64,000 nucleotides of DNA from Tremella fuciformis. Lineage: Eukaryota > Basidiomycota > Tremellomycetes > Tremellales > Tremellaceae. The notes beneath the pieces are model-generated. The model saw only the letters and a program-made list of their open reading frames with translations, made no database searches and was not told the DNA's origin. Positions 1 through 12,841 of the stretch are shown here, in pieces. Made by a program: the position numbers and the translations under genes. Numbering within the stretch: position 1 is the first letter of the stretch; each line of letters opens with the position of its first letter. Where the stretch lies: assembly GCA_032768795.1 (NCBI GenBank), contig CP136495.1, positions 1,738,501 to 1,802,500 of the forward strand. Direction: 5' to 3'.

Positions 1-2957
1 CCCGACCTGAGCGACTACCTCGTCGCAGTAGGCAAGAACGGTGGACCCATAGGTCAGTCAACGTCTCGTGCCGACGAGATTCATCACTAACGAGCCAGCT
101 ATGATGCGAGACGAGCGCAAGGTCATGCTGCTCGGCAAGCACACCCCCGGCAAGCCAAAGATCCATATCTACACCTCGTCCGGACTCCCAATAACTTCCA
201 TCAGCGTGCGTGTCCAGCTGCCCGAATGTCCGCGAAGCTGAGAAGCAGTGGGACCTCTCGCCGCCCATCTTGCTGCACCTCACCCCGTCCGCCCTGCTCA
301 TCCTCTCCAACGAAGGCACATACCGCCTCTATCCCCTCTCGGCACCCCAGAGCTTCTCGCAGCATACCCTGGGGCAAGAGATCGCCGACCAGGGACTCGT
401 CGCTGCGAAAGCGTATGATGATGGGTTTGTCGTGCTCACTGGCTCGCTGGAGTTCCTCGAAGTGAAGGGTTTCAGGGGGAGCCAGATGTCCGCGCTGGCG
501 AGGAGCGAGCTGGCGGGCCTGCCGAGCGCATGGACCGTTGTGGGCCCGGACCAGAGTGCCAGTGGGCATGTGGAGGTGCTTGTTGGGATCGGCAGCACGG
601 TCGTTGCGCTCGATGCGCTGGGGCGGATGGACCAGGTGTGTTGCTTGCTGGATAAGGGTGGGCTGCAAGCTGACTCTGAGCGTGTGGCCAAGGGTCCGTT
701 CACGCATATCGTCCCTTCGCCCAATGGGCGCTTCCTCGCCCTCACCACTATGAGCGATACGCTCTGGGTCGTCTCGGCCGACTTTGCCCGCAGTCTGTCC
801 GAGGTCGATATCAGCGGGTACTCGCACGGCGCAGGAGCGCCAGACCAAGCAGAGTGGTGTGGCGATAATGCAGTCGTGCTACGATGGGGAGGCAAGGTCG
901 TTGTGGTTGGACCCAATGGTGACAACCTCAGGTGAGCCTCGATCTGATGTCCGATCGATTCCAGGTGGCAGCTCATACGCAGCTATGATTACCCTCCTTC
1001 GGCGTACATCATGGGAGAGTCCGACAGCCTTCGTCTGATCACCTCGGCCACATGCGAGATCATACAGAAAGTACCCGATGCCTCGCTGGCCATCTTCTCA
1101 CCTGGGTCTGCACACCCCGCTGCTATCCTCTACGACGCCCTGGACCACTTTGACCGCAAATCGCCAAAGGCCGACGAAAGCATCCGCAGTATCCGTCCGG
1201 AGCTTGCGAGTGCTGTCGATACGTGTATAGAAGCAGCTGGGAGAGAGTGGGACGCGTATTGGCAAAGGCGACTTCTCCGAGTATGCTATGGATCACTGCG
1301 TGGGATGCAGCTGACAGGCAGGCGGCCCAGTTCGGGCGTGCTTTCATGGATCTGTACAATCCGACAGACTTTGTCAATATGGCTCAGACGCTCAAGGTAT
1401 TGAACGCCGTGCGCTTCTTCGAGATCGGAATCCCAATTACATATGAACAGTACGTCTCATGGACGTCCGACAGGCATTGAGCTGAGAGAGTCTAGGTACA
1501 TTTCGACCTCGCCAGAGTCTCTAGTACACCACCTCATATCTCGGAATCTTCACCTGCTTGCCCTTCGTATTTCGCAACATCTATCTCTTCGACCGGGTCC
1601 GGTCTTGAAGCATTGGGCAACGGCCAAGATCTCTCGAGCAAGAGGGGCGGATCCGACAGAACGAGGCGCTGTCGATGACGAGGCTCTGTGCCGTGCGATC
1701 GTCGTCAAGTTCCAAAGAGAGGGCGAGAAGAGCGTCTCGTACGCCGAGGTAGCGAGAACGGCATGGGAGTCGGGTCGCGTCAGACTCGCTACCATGCTGC
1801 TCGACCATGAGCCGAGGGCGGCAGAGCAAGTGCCATTGCTGCTGCAGATGAAAGAGGACAAATTGGCTTTGGCTAAAGCGGTCGACTCGGGAGAGACGGA
1901 TCTCGGTGAATCAGCTGCGAAAGAAGCTGGTGCCATGGCTGACCGGCAGTGTACCAAGTCTTACTTCACCTCCGCGCGTCTCTCAGCCCGGGTGACTTTT
2001 TCCATACACTTGACGACTCGATCTCGCCGAACTTGACCCCGGCCATCAACCTTTTGCAGGTGTACGCCAAAGAGGGAGACCGACAGCTATTGCGTGACTT
2101 CTACTATCAGGACGACAGGCGGACTGAGAGCGCTGTCCTGGAGATGGAAGAGGCTGCAGACACCGAGGTAGGCGCAAGGCCAAATTTGGTGATTGCTGTG
2201 CTGATGAACAGGATCCGGAGGAACGAGAAGGGCATCTGAAGCAAGCTGCCAAGTATTTCGGTGAACACAAGGACAGAGCCTTCGAGGCGAAGGTGAATAT
2301 TTGTTCAGCTGGACTTGCATCGGGTCACGATCAGCTGAAAGATAGATGACCGATGACGCACACCGACTGCTCGCCCTGCAGGTGGCATATGAGAAAGAGC
2401 TCGACCACAAGTTCAGCTTCGCCGGGCAGTCCGTCAATGGGTTCATCACCGCTCTGCTCCTGGCGGGCTTCGGCAAGCGCGCTGAGCGCGTGCGGGCTGA
2501 TTGGAAAGTCGGAGATAAGCGGTGGTGGTGGTTGAAGCTCAAGGCGCTGGCTACCAATAAAGACTGGGACGGCCTGGAAGCGTTTGCGAAGAGCAAGAAG
2601 AGTCCGATTGGATACGAGCCATTCGTCGTGCGTCCCACCCTTCCGTTCTCGCGATATCATGCGCTAATGACTTTTCAGACGCATCTCTTGTCCCTGTCGC
2701 CGCCCCAGCCAACGCAGGCGGCGTCATTTGTCGCTCGGTGCGATCCGAAAGTCCGTGCGGAGCTGTATGTCCAGTGTGGTGATTGGGGCCGGGCAGCAGA
2801 GGCATGTCAGGCGAGAAATGACCGCGCCAAGCTAGAGTACGTGCCAGGCGATACCGTTTCAGTTTGGGCTGATGAGTGAAGGGATCTGCGCAGACGGGCG
2901 CCCAATGGGATTGCCCAGAGAGAGGTAGACGAGGTCTTGCGGAAGATGGCCAAGTGA
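1..2957 (+). CDS. VPS16: Vacuolar protein sorting protein 16 (5' partial)
   Basis: Vps16 is a core subunit of the HOPS and CORVET tethering complexes that drive endosome-vacuole and vacuole-vacuole fusion through SNARE and Rab interactions. The beginning of the gene lies upstream of the window; the first exon visible ends at about base 52. The N-terminal half reads as the beta-propeller region (ITSIS-W-DLSPPILLHLTPS, then NEGTYRLYPL). The C-terminal half has strong alpha-solenoid signatures of the family: ATMLLDHEPRAAEQVPLLL, a DRQLLRDFYYQDDRRTES block near 2080-2130, and SFAGQSVNGFITALL near 2425. Several short introns separate the exons, e.g. about 53-100 and 204-250. The ORF closes with VLRKMAK and TGA at 2955-2957. 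It converges on the biotin gene with under 170 bp between stops. Identification is from family knowledge; exon borders in the middle are approximate. Confidence 0.93.
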
Positions 2958-3125
2958 GATGCAGGGAATTGCAGTGAAGAAGATAGATACCCAGCATTTC
3001 ACCATATACCCTGCACCTGTTGTCCACTACATGCCATGCAATGCATATCTCCCAGATGCCCTGTCACGATCTCATGGCTACTTGGTGTATCTTCTCTCTC
3101 TTGTGAGAGATGTTGTTGGACGAAC

Positions 3126-5956
3126 TTATGCTGCCTCTTGCAGCTTTTTACTGATGACCGCCTCCATGGCCCGCATGACCGCCGGAGGGGTATACAAGCT
3201 CGTCATGATATACACGACGTTGCCCAGGGGCCGCGAGTGTATCCTAAAGTCCCTAAAATGGCCTTGAGGATCACTGACCACCTCGCCTCGGAGGCGAGTG
3301 AGAAAGTCCAAGGCGGCATGGGACGAATACCCCTTATCGGCCTCTTGCAGCTCCACACCCAGCACCGTGCCCATGGCCATGACGCCGCTCACGCCCTGTG
3401 CGCGGCTGACAGCGCTGACAAAATCTTCGGACCAGAAGCTCCATCGGCCGCTCTCGCCTTGGCCTTCGACGCCCCAGAGCGCCTTTTCGGCGGGCCAGGA
3501 GAGGCCCTCGGACATTTCGATGGCGCGCAGGGCGACCGCGCACCCGATCGGGTTGGCGGTGTACGAGTGGCCGTGCAAGAGCGCGTCGACCTTCTGGTCA
3601 GACAGGAAGGCGGCGAAGATGGAGCGCGAGGCGAGCGTGGCGGATAGCGGCAACAGGCCGCCTGTGAGGATCTTGGCGTAGACCGATATGTCGGGGTAGG
3701 TGCCGAGCACCGAGGCGGCCGACAGGTAGCCGAAGCGGTTCAGGCCGGAGAAGACTGCCAGTCAGTATGAGCAGGGTCGGGGGTGCCCGACTTGCCTTCG
3801 TCGTAGATGATGGGCAGCCCGCGCCATTCGCTCGACGCGCGGGTTTGGCCTGATGAAAGGGCAGTGTGGTAGGCTGAGGCCGACGGGGTTGCGGAGGGAT
3901 TGAAGAGGTCTTCTGACGCTCGGACCACCTCTACCAGACATGCCTGGAAGAGGGGGTCGACGAAGACCATACCGCCCGCACCGAGGCATACGGGTTCCAT
4001 CACTACGGCTCCGAACCTCCTTCCTTGAGATCGGAGCTGCTCCAGATGACCGCGAATGTGCTGCCGATAGTAGTCAGCCAGGGGCGTCTGCAGCCTCGCC
4101 GAGACGTCGTAGATCTGCTGCACATCGTCAAAGGGAACGGACCAGCCCCCTTCGCTCTCCAGCTTGGCCGTGACATCCTTCGGCAAGGCCGGCCACACGT
4201 CAGGGGGCGTGGAGAGCACTGTCGGCTTGCCAGAGACATACTGAACCATTGGCGGAGAGAACCAGTGTCCCCTGCCAGTGTACCAGTCCACCACTTCGTT
4301 GTACGTGGACTTTTCCGATGCGTCCATCGAGCCAATCTTGGTCGTCAGCTCGCGATTTGGAGGTAGGCTTTTAGCTGACCGTGTCGCCATGGTATCCGCC
4401 CCGAAGCCCAATGACACCGACATCCCCACCGAGCTCTCCCTTCCAGCCATACCTCCTGCCGCTCGCACGAAGACCCATTTTCAGTGCCACTTCAATACCT
4501 GTGCTGCCGTTGTCCGAGTAGAAGACTCGGTCCGCCCATCCGGTGCCAACTGTCGCAAGAAGCTTCTCTGCAAGCTCGAGAGCCGGCTTGTGAGTACCCG
4601 AGGGGAAGAGCACATGGCCATACCGCCCAGCAGCTTCGGCTGCAGCCAAGGTCAGTGGCTCGGCGGCGTGACCGTGAGACTGCCTGTGAATCAGCTTCCC
4701 ATCCCCATCGCCATAGCTGACGTACGTGAACCAGCTTGCTGACCCATCAAAGTAGGAGTTGAGTAGGCTCTGGGACGGTGGCGATGTCTGAGAGCTTGAG
4801 GGCAGATATAGCGCGTCAAAAAAGTCCCGGTGAGCCGAATCGATGACCATGACGTCCTCCTTCTTATTGACTAGTCCGTGTTGTGTGAAAGGCCACCAGA
4901 CTGACTCCAGTGTTCGCTCAGGCATACTCTGAAGCTCCGATATTCGTTGATCATGCTCGGTCTCCAGCCATTGCGCCGCTTGGCCAATCCCACCTCCCAG
5001 GTCATCTGCCCCTTGTGCCTTCTCCACGTCCGTATACCATTGTCCTAACCGCACCGCGTCTTCGGCCAACGTCCCGTACCTCTCGGGAGGTGCTTTGATG
5101 GTCCAAAAGGGAATCTTGCGATCTCGGAAGTATTCTTCTAGAAAGGTATGATTGCGATAGTAGGGTTGGTGCAGGCAGAGGACGGCCGATATTGAGTAAC
5201 CGCGCATAAGGAGAGATTCGTAGGATGTGAGAGTCGTGGAGATGCCGCCAAGCTGCGGAGCGGCAATGAGTACGCTAGGAAGACGTAGGGATCGCAAGAA
5301 AGTCGACTGGGTGTGCGGAGGATGCAGTGCGGGCGAGTGCACGCCTGCTTCTCAGACTGGTCTGAACGGCAAGTTACCATGACTCACCCCCCGCCGTTTC
5401 GACGAACATGGATCCCCTTTGAGCTCCTAATCTCTCTAAACACAGTTGAGAATAGTCTTCGATGCCCCGCACTAGTTCTTCATTGGATTTGGGGAAGGGC
5501 TGAAGGTCAGCTTCCATGCGCCTTCGACCTGAAGCTGACCAGGTCCGGAGCGAGCTGGGCTGCCAAATGGGGGGACATGGGCTCGCGATACTGGTATAGG
5601 TTGTGGGTGGCAATGAGGTCGTGATACGATTGTGTGTGGCGCTCAACATAGCTGTCACAATTAGAAATCCATCATAAGAAGCATATGCCGCTCACGCCAC
5701 ATCCGACTCCTCGTCCGGTCCCGTGCTGACGGGCTTGAGGTAAAAGACCCTCTTACTGTGGCTTGAAGGACCGGCCTCGCTGTGATCGGGTTCTCGGGCG
5801 GCATACTGAGACGCTGTGGCTCGCACTAGAGCAGTAGTGAGGAGCGTCTTGCCTACGTCGGTGTTTGCTGCGCGCTTAGCTTGGACTTATACTCGCTGCT
5901 CAAGGCTCACCCCCAAAGACCTGCGTGATCCGGAGATTGGGGAACAGGAGAGGCAT
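3126..5956 (-). CDS. bioDA: Bifunctional dethiobiotin synthetase / DAPA aminotransferase
   Basis: The product joins the two middle steps of biotin synthesis: 7-keto-8-aminopelargonate to DAPA (BioA, PLP aminotransferase) and DAPA to dethiobiotin (BioD, ATP-dependent). The N-terminal BioD half starts MPLLFPNLRITQVFG, runs across a first intron into ANTDVGKT (the ATP-binding P-loop), and continues with FYLKPVSTGP and VLIAAPQLGGISTTLTSYE. The C-terminal half is BioA: ALELAEKLLATV, a GLRGGYHGDT segment, and DISVYAKILTGGLLPLSAT, whose AKILTGG contains the PLP lysine, then LHGHSYTANPIGCAVA. This fused order matches BIO3-BIO1 of plants and BioDA of filamentous fungi. Start is the ATG whose complement is 5954-5956, with a family-like first exon; introns sit near 5640-5700, 5340-5400, 4370 and 3740. 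It is divergent from the F-BAR gene, with a 435-bp shared upstream region. Mitochondrial location is usual for the family but no strong presequence is visible. Confidence 0.9.
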
Positions 5957-6391
5957 CTTGGCGGTTGCCAACGATGCAGGCTCCAGGATCACTCTTTCAC
6001 CGTGTTTTCTCGTCTACCCTCTCTCCTGCGAGGAGACCCAAGCTCCTCTTAGCTGTTCTACCTCTCTCAACTCGACTGGGTATATGAGTTCATTGGGGGA
6101 GATGGTTCAGAAATCTCGTCGACTCTAGCCGGACGTCCGGCAAGGCACCGATTGCCGGTATCCGGTAGTGACGTGTCATGACGATAGATTAGCTTCCGTT
6201 CCGGGGTCAGGGACGGAGTGGCGGTGGTGAACGGCGTGGAGGCGAGCAGGCAAAGAAAGACGTCACACACAACATCCTCCTCCTCACTTCTTACATTTCT
6301 TCTTTCAACGACCTCTAACGAACCCCTCCGGGGAGAGAACGTCTGCTTGGTGATCACTCATACCGACGCGGATCGACGCATCATCACGACC
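5957..6391. promoter_or_regulatory. Divergent intergenic region between bioDA and F-BAR gene
   Basis: A 435-bp region separates the start codons of two divergently transcribed genes and must hold both promoters and 5' leaders. It contains TGACGTGTCATGACG near 6169-6183, with two overlapping TGACG/CGTCA-like half-sites, and another CGTCA near 6260. Whether a bZIP factor binds here is not known. No further gene is visible. Confidence 0.45.
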
Positions 6392-9300
6392 ATGGCCGAG
6401 CCGGCCGAGCCAGGGCCGTACCGCTCCCAAAGCACGACCTCACTTTCACGACTTTATCATGGAGCAAATGGGTATTCGGGCGGAGACGAGGGCGAGTTGA
6501 GCGACCCCAGGCTGGACTTCTGCAATGCCTTCTGGGGTCATGGAGACAAGGGGTACGATGTCATGATGGCACGGCTGAGGGGCGCTGCGAGGACGATGGA
6601 AGAGCTCAAATCATTTGGCAGGGAAAGGTTTGTGCATCTCATGCGAGGCATGGCAGAGGTCGCTGAGAAGCAGGGCGGCCATCGAGGAGGAGTACGCCAA
6701 GAAGCTGGCCAAGTTAGCCAAAGCTCCTCTCGGCAAGGATGAGATTGGCGACTTGGCCGCCTCGCTGCAGAATGTCCAAAGCGAAACGGCCAATCAGGCG
6801 TCGTACCACTTGAGCCTCGCGACAGAGCTGAGGCAGAACGTCGAGCAGCCGACTGCCGAGTTTGTGGCGAGGCTGTCTAACCTCAAAAAGGGCCTACAGG
6901 CCAGTGTGGAGAAGTCGTACAAGAACAAGGGCCTGCAGGAGGGGCACGTACTCAAGGTGAGTCACTGTCGGATATCATCTTCGCTGCTGATGTCCAGGCA
7001 AAAGACAGATACGAGAGCGACTGTCTCAAGCTCAACTCGTACACTGCCAACGCCGCTCTGACTCAGGGCAAGGATTTGGAGAAGATCAACTCCAAGCTGG
7101 AACGAGTCAGACAGACGATTGGAGCGAATGAGCAAGACTTTAGACAGTTCGTCAAGGTACTTGAGGGCACCACGGCTAAATGGGAGAGCGAGTGGAAGGC
7201 CTTTTGCGACGTCAGCTCGCCTAAAATCTCGCAAGCGCAAGCTGACTTATTAGCATGTTCAAGACCTCGAGGAGGATCGCCTCGCCTTGACTAAAGACAT
7301 TGTTTGGGCGTACGCCAACGCTGTCTCGCAGGTCTGCGTGGAGGACGACTCGGTAAGCGTCGTCTGTGGTTCGCTCCTGATGAGCTTACCAGCAGTCATG
7401 CGAGCGAGTACGGGAGAAGCTGGAGCTATTCGAGCCCCAAAACGACATGCTCAACTTTGTGCGGGGATGGGGTACTGGCGATTCAATTCCGAGTGAGCTC
7501 TGTACATGAGCAGAGACGGTGCGGCATGCTGATCCAACAGATCCGCCTCGTTTCGTCAATTACTCTGCAGGAGAGAGCTACCCATCCCATCCCGGCTCTC
7601 ATGTAGCCAATTTCCGCCGCTTATCCAGCAGACCTCCGCCTTCCGCGTCTTCTCAACAGCCACTCAGTCTCCAAGGAATCCCAGTTGAGCCGATAGAAGA
7701 GCCGCCGGTGGAGAAGGAGGTAGACACAAACGGATGGACCAATGGTATCAGCAAGTTGAGCTTGAATGACGAGCCAAAACCAGTGGAGAAGACGAAAGTT
7801 CCGGTTGGGGGAGTAGCGTTGCCAGGCATGGCTGGCCCACCTGCAGCGACAACATCCTCTACAGCACCACGTCCAGATAGGACCTCTTCGATGCCCCCGC
7901 CGCCTGTACCGCCCGCAATGACAATGCCCGAACCGCGCGTGCCATCCCGTCAATCCACCCGGGATATGAGCGAGGACCCCATGGCCAAAGCACTGGCCGA
8001 GTTGAGACGAGAACCGCCACCGTCTGGATCTGTGAGGCGTAATGCATCTCAGCGTCGTCCCGAGTCGGTGTACTCTACCACAGCTGGTTCGGCTAAGGGC
8101 GGTAACAACGTCAAGTCGCCTCCGTCGCCTGGTCCTGGAGTCGCGAATCGCATGTCGTATCAACAAGCTCCCTCCCGTGACGGGCGTGCTTCGGTTGACA
8201 TGACACTCTCGCCTCCAGCACCAGGTCACACCGCTGCCCAATTGCAGAAGTCCATGGACGACTTCCACCGTCAATCGCAGCCGAAACGTGGCTCGGTCAA
8301 CTATTCGAATTACGCGAATGATGTCGTTGGTGCGCACCCCTCATCACGACCCTCTTCGCCTGCACCTGGGTCTCGCGGGCCTTCGTCTGCAATGATGCAG
8401 CCTCCTATTCAGCCCCCGTCGCCTGTCGCCGATGAGGTGTTGTCCCAGTATCACCAGGCCTTCCCGGGAGAGCGTTCACGGTCACGAGCCGGGTCCATCA
8501 CCTCTGGTCGGTCCCGTGCAGGCTCGTTCGTTGGACAGCCGCCAGCGAACATCCCTCAATCCCCTTCGGGCGCCCCGCGAGAAGGGTTTGTTGGCATCGG
8601 CGCAGGTGGCGGCAGAAGCCCAAGCCCTCAACCACCAGCCTTCCGCTCTCCCAGTCCAAGCCCTGTTGTGTCTCAGGCGCCAGGCGTGCTTGGCCCACAG
8701 AATCTTGGCATTGCTCTGGACGAGAAGGGAGGGGTCGCGCACGATTCGATGGCAGAAGCGTATCGTCGCCAGTACCAGCAGCAGCAGGCCCAACAGCAGT
8801 CCAGCTCTCGGCCGGGTCGCGCGCCGTCCCCAGCGCCGATCCAGTCCCCTCGCTCGCCGGTGTATGCTCAGCAACCACAGCAGCAGCCGCAGCAGTACCC
8901 AGCGGCGGCACAACAGGCTCCTTACAGTCAGCAGCCATACGTGGCAGCCCAACAGCCGCCAAAGTCTCCCGTACAGAGCATGCCTCCATCAATCTCTACC
9001 CAAACTCGGCCTATGTCAGGCTTCGCGCAGCAACCTGTTCATGGGTACCAAACAGCTGTTCCTCCGCCTCAGGTGCACACGCAACAACCCTATCAGCCAC
9101 AACAGCCTCAACAGCAGTATCCTGCGTACCAGTCTCCTCAGCAACAGCAGGGCTTCACCCCATACGGACAACAGCCTGCCTATCAGCCTCCTCCTACCCA
9201 GCAGCCTCAGCCGGCGGCATACCAAACCAATGGATATGGCCAACAACAGCAGCAGCAGCAGCCTCAGCGACAGTCTACCTACGGCGCTCCCCAGCAGCAA

Positions 9301-9801
9301 TATCAGGCGCCTCCCCCGCCGCAGCAGCAATACGCTCGAGCGCCGAGTCCTGCTCCTCAGCCACAACAAGCGCCGCAGCAACAGCAGTATTACGGAGGTC
9401 CACCAAGTCCTCAGCCTGGATACGGCAGCCAGCAGGCTCATGGCAGAAGCCCGAGCCCGCAGCCGAACCGGCCACCAGAGAATGCCGCCCCGACTGGGCA
9501 ATGGAGCACGACGGGCCAGCCTGTGCTGTTCTGTGAGTTCAGAGTACCGACGTGGAGCAATGCTGATAAGGGCAGACGTCAAAGCGCTGTACGACTACCA
9601 GGCCTGCTCGCCGGCCGAGTTCGACTTCCAAGCGGGCGACATCATCGCGGTCACTTCGACTCCGGAGGACGGCTGGTGGTCCGGAGAGCTACTGGACGAG
9701 GCACGACGAAGGCCAGGGCAGACGGACTTCCCGTCAAACTTGTGAGCTCATTCAGTGATGGTGCAAGGTATGAGCTGACGCGTAGCGTGTGCCTGTTCTA
9801 A
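6392..9801 (+). CDS. F-BAR and SH3 domain protein, Cdc15/Imp2/Hof1-like
   Basis: Proteins of this type bind membrane through the F-BAR domain and recruit formins and ring components through the SH3 domain during cytokinesis or at sites of polarised growth. The start ATG 6392-6394 gives MAEPAEPGPYRSQS, soon followed by FCNAFWGHGDKGYDVM, the classic F-BAR opening. After an intron come RAAIEEEYAKKLAKLAK, VQSETANQASYHLSLA and KAKDRYESDCLKLNSY. The F-BAR spans about 300 residues and ends near FVRGWGTGDSIP. A long disordered middle (about 7560-9500) is rich in Pro, Ser and Gln, with repeated SPSPQP-like blocks and Gln runs up to six or seven. The C-terminal SH3 has the ALYDY signature, DFQAGDIIAV, and GWWSGEL. 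A last intron (9742-9785) splices DFPSN to FVCLF and TAA at 9799-9801. Exact orthology among Cdc15, Imp2 and Hof1 is uncertain. Confidence 0.88.
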
Positions 9802-10133
9802 GACCCCCCGTCATGAGATATACCCGAGTGGCGATACCCACCTCCTATCTTATCGAGATCTGAAGAAGAATCCGGACGTCCACTGACGATTAATGGCAGA
9901 TACCCGATCAAGACACTACCCCGCACACGAGAGAGTGTACGATGAATGACCATGCATGTCCGTCGAGTCCAACAGACTGAGGGTTGTGACGAATGTCATG
10001 TAATGGACATACTGCATGGGTTGTTGTCTTCTGCCTGCTGCTCTGCTCTACTATACAGCCCGCTATCTCGCTATCTGCCAATGACTATATGACCTTTTCC
10101 TTTTTTGTAGTAACCTCCAGCCGACTCCGTCGC
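9802..10133. other. Convergent 3' intergenic region
   Basis: The 332 bp between two convergent stop codons hold presumed 3' UTRs. A T-rich stretch near 10090-10110 may serve 3' end formation of one or both genes. No gene or repeat was seen. Confidence 0.4.
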
Positions 10134-11762
10134 CTACTCCCAGTCCACCTCCATCTCCTCCTGCCAGCCCTTCCCAACCATCGCACCCACCAAACACCCC
10201 CACGCCATCCCCAACTGCGCCCACACGCGCTGCTCCCCCAGCCCCAGCGCGCACGCATTCCGCCACGTCGCATGCACGCCCTTCAGCCGCCCCGCCAGCT
10301 CACCCAGCTCCAGCTCCGCAAGGTGCGCCACTATACTCTCTCGCGAGGCGCACTGCGCGGGGGGTAAACCCAGCAGCGTCGACAGGGCGGAGCGGCTGGG
10401 CAGGTGCAGGAGCGGCAGGAGGGTCGTGGTGAAGTTTGAGGGGTCCGGCAGGAAGATCGGGATGACGGGCAGCGTGAGCGTGTCGCCGTCGCCGGCGGCT
10501 GACCGCGGCTCGGGCGAGTTGAGGCGGATGGAGGCGGGGGGCGTGGGTGGGAATGAGACGGAGCGACTGCGCCGATTTTGGCTCGACTCGGCGTCGGCTT
10601 CGGCTTCAACCTCGGAGAGGGCCGAAGTGCTTGGGTCGTATGACGAGAGATCGGGTGTGGGCAGGCGCTTGGGCGCGGGGTGAGGCTGGGAGAACGGGTG
10701 GGGATTCGATACGGCTCTCGAGTGGCCAAGGGCACCGGCGGCTGAATTGGACTTGTCCCCGCTCGAATAGTAGATGTACGGCACGGGCGTGTGAGTCTCC
10801 CATGCGGTGAGGGAAGACCAGTACGCGCACTGCGAGGCAAGCACCAGTTCGCTGAACGTCAGCTCGTGGGACGCCGCAGTGAGGTAGAGGCTCACTTGAC
10901 GGGAACCATGTGAGGCTGTTCGTACGCCGCGCCATCTGCCTTGCTCCCCTCGGCCGATTGTGCAGCCTTGTGCACCGCCAGCACGATGTCCGGTGCGTAC
11001 CCCTCCACCTTGGCCTTGAGGTCATCGAACGATGGGTCTCGCCGTGCGGCAGGGGCGATGGCCAGTGCCATCTCGGGTGCGGTCCACCGCGTGACGGGCT
11101 TCTCGGCTGCGTCGATCATCTGGATGGGGCGCGGGAAGGGCGAGAGGTGCAGCGCGGGTGTGTAGAGCTTCGCGTGTACGTAGAAGAGCTTGAGCAGCGG
11201 TCGGAGCGAGTCGGTCACGTACTCCAGTGGCTGATGTCAGCACTCGCTCAACGATCGAGTGAGGACTCACCACGCCTGCCAGGTCGGGGAAGCAGGCCTC
11301 GTCCAGCTGCACGAGGGGGAAGACGGGCATGGGCAGCCTCAACGGGACCTTGATCCACCGCCGCGACTCGCCACCGTACGCTTGGGCTGATGTTGATGCC
11401 GGCTTGGAAGAGAGCTGAGAGAGACCATCGACGATACGTTCCGCCAGGGGCAGAGAGGTCCCCTTGTTCAGCCTGTCTTTGGCGCGCTGGATGCTGTTCA
11501 CCCGCGGGTACGGCTTGAACTTCTTGCCCCCGCCGCGGCTGGCGGACGGGGCCTTGCCGATGCCCAATCCGGCGAGCCTGGGCCTGGCGCCGCCAAGGGT
11601 GGAGGCGGAAGAGGCGTTGAGCTTGCTGCTCCCGAGGGCCGAGTCGGGCGTGTGCTGCGCCTCGCGGATGGTGCCGAGCGTCGAGGCGAACTGGATTGAC
11701 CGCGCCGAGTTCTCCTTGTCCGACACGACGCGCAGTCGGTGCGGGTTGAATGATAGGGCCAT
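10134..11762 (-). CDS. Conserved-looking protein of unknown function, 514 aa
   Basis: I do not recognise this protein. Three exons join in frame: 11762-11271, 11230-10896 and 10851-10134, totalling 1545 nt. The start MALSFNPHRLRVV has no good upstream competitor, and the two introns (40 and 44 nt) have GTGAG donors and CTGAC-like branch sites. The N-terminal 140 residues are basic and Ser/Ala-rich with KENSARSIQF and VNSIQRAKDRLNKG, possibly a nuclear or linker region. The middle part (PLRLPMPVFPLVQLDEACF, then SLRPLLKLFYVHAKLYTP) looks folded. The C-terminal part has QCAYWSSLTAWETHTPVPY and YIYYSSGDK, a Ser/Pro linker, and a helical end (LGLPPAQCASRESIVAHL, then RVWAQLGMAWGC). No signal peptide or membrane segment is seen. 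The well-kept frame across introns argues for a real gene. Confidence 0.7.
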
Positions 11763-12841
11763 GCTGCTGGAGTGCTGGTGGTGAGGGGGTCGAGTGCGAG
11801 AACGAGCACAGTCGAGTGGCGAGCGGAGGATCTGGAGCATGATGAGCGCTCGCCCGCGAGCTTTGTACACCGATAGGCCGGCGAAGGGGATGTAAGAAGG
11901 AAGGTGGGAAGGGCAGCGGGGGCGTGGCCAGCACGCGCGGTGGGAGGGTGATAGGGTGATGAAGTGAGGCGAGGCGGTGCGGGAGGGTGTGGATGCGGGT
12001 GCGGGTGTTGGGAGAAGATGCAAGAAGAGGGAGGCCATAGATGGAAGCGATGAGGTGTTGAAGCGACTTACAGAGTATGATCTGTGTTGGTCCAACTTCT
12101 ACCGACACGAGGACAGACAAGGTGCCACGTTTGACAATGTGCCACGCTCGCTGTACTGAATCAGTGTGGTGATGAGTAGAGGAAAGAAGCACGGCGAGAA
12201 GCAAGGACGGATATGCATGATATATGCTTGAGCCCGTTTTCGCTGTCGCTGTCGCCGGTGGTGTTGTCGTGATTAGACGTTGAAGGCAATATTGATGGTC
12301 ATTGGATCTCCTTTGGGCCTTTGGACGAGCTGTTGAAGGTACTTTTGATGGCAAAGGACGGTCAGTGCGTCCCTTGTGTTTCATCCCCAGTCCCCGACTT
12401 GAGCCTCGAGTATCGATTGGGTCGTGAAGGATCAGAGATCAGAGATGATCACAGAGGCCGAGAGCGGGGAGCGGACCAGAGCAGAGGCGAAGAGCAGCAA
12501 GGCGAGCAGGCGAGTGGTGAGCGGGGATACGAATGATGGAGTTCTGATCGACCCATCAGCCGGCGAGAGGCGAGAGCTGCAGGTCGGGCTGGGGGCCAAC
12601 GTCATCAGCGTGACCTGTGATGAGATGCTGGCTCTGAGAGCATCAGACCCGAATGCTTGTTGAGGCCGCGATGAGGATTGAGCCCAATGTACGATCATGC
12701 ATAACAGAGAGCGTAGAGCTGCGAAAAGGATGAGAGCCGAGGTCGAATGTGGCGATTCGGGCAATGTGGCGCCAGAGGAAAATAAGAGAAATGCATTGAT
12801 AGAAACAAAATAATGAACCTGTTTACAAGACAAGACTACCA
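11763..12841. other. Intergenic region before the orphan cluster
   Basis: About 1.08 kb upstream of the 514-aa gene and downstream of the first cluster gene. It contains some purine-rich stretches (for example around 12420-12540, rich in GAGCAGAGGCGAAG-like sequence) and no ORF with convincing coding character on either strand. It marks the border between housekeeping genes and the accessory island. Confidence 0.4.

Noticed and set aside
8482..9582. Long minus-strand and second-frame ORFs across the F-BAR gene
   Set aside because: They mirror the Pro/Gln-rich disordered region (CAG/CCT-rich codons) and have low-complexity Leu/Arg composition; the plus-strand frame between F-BAR and SH3 explains the sequence.
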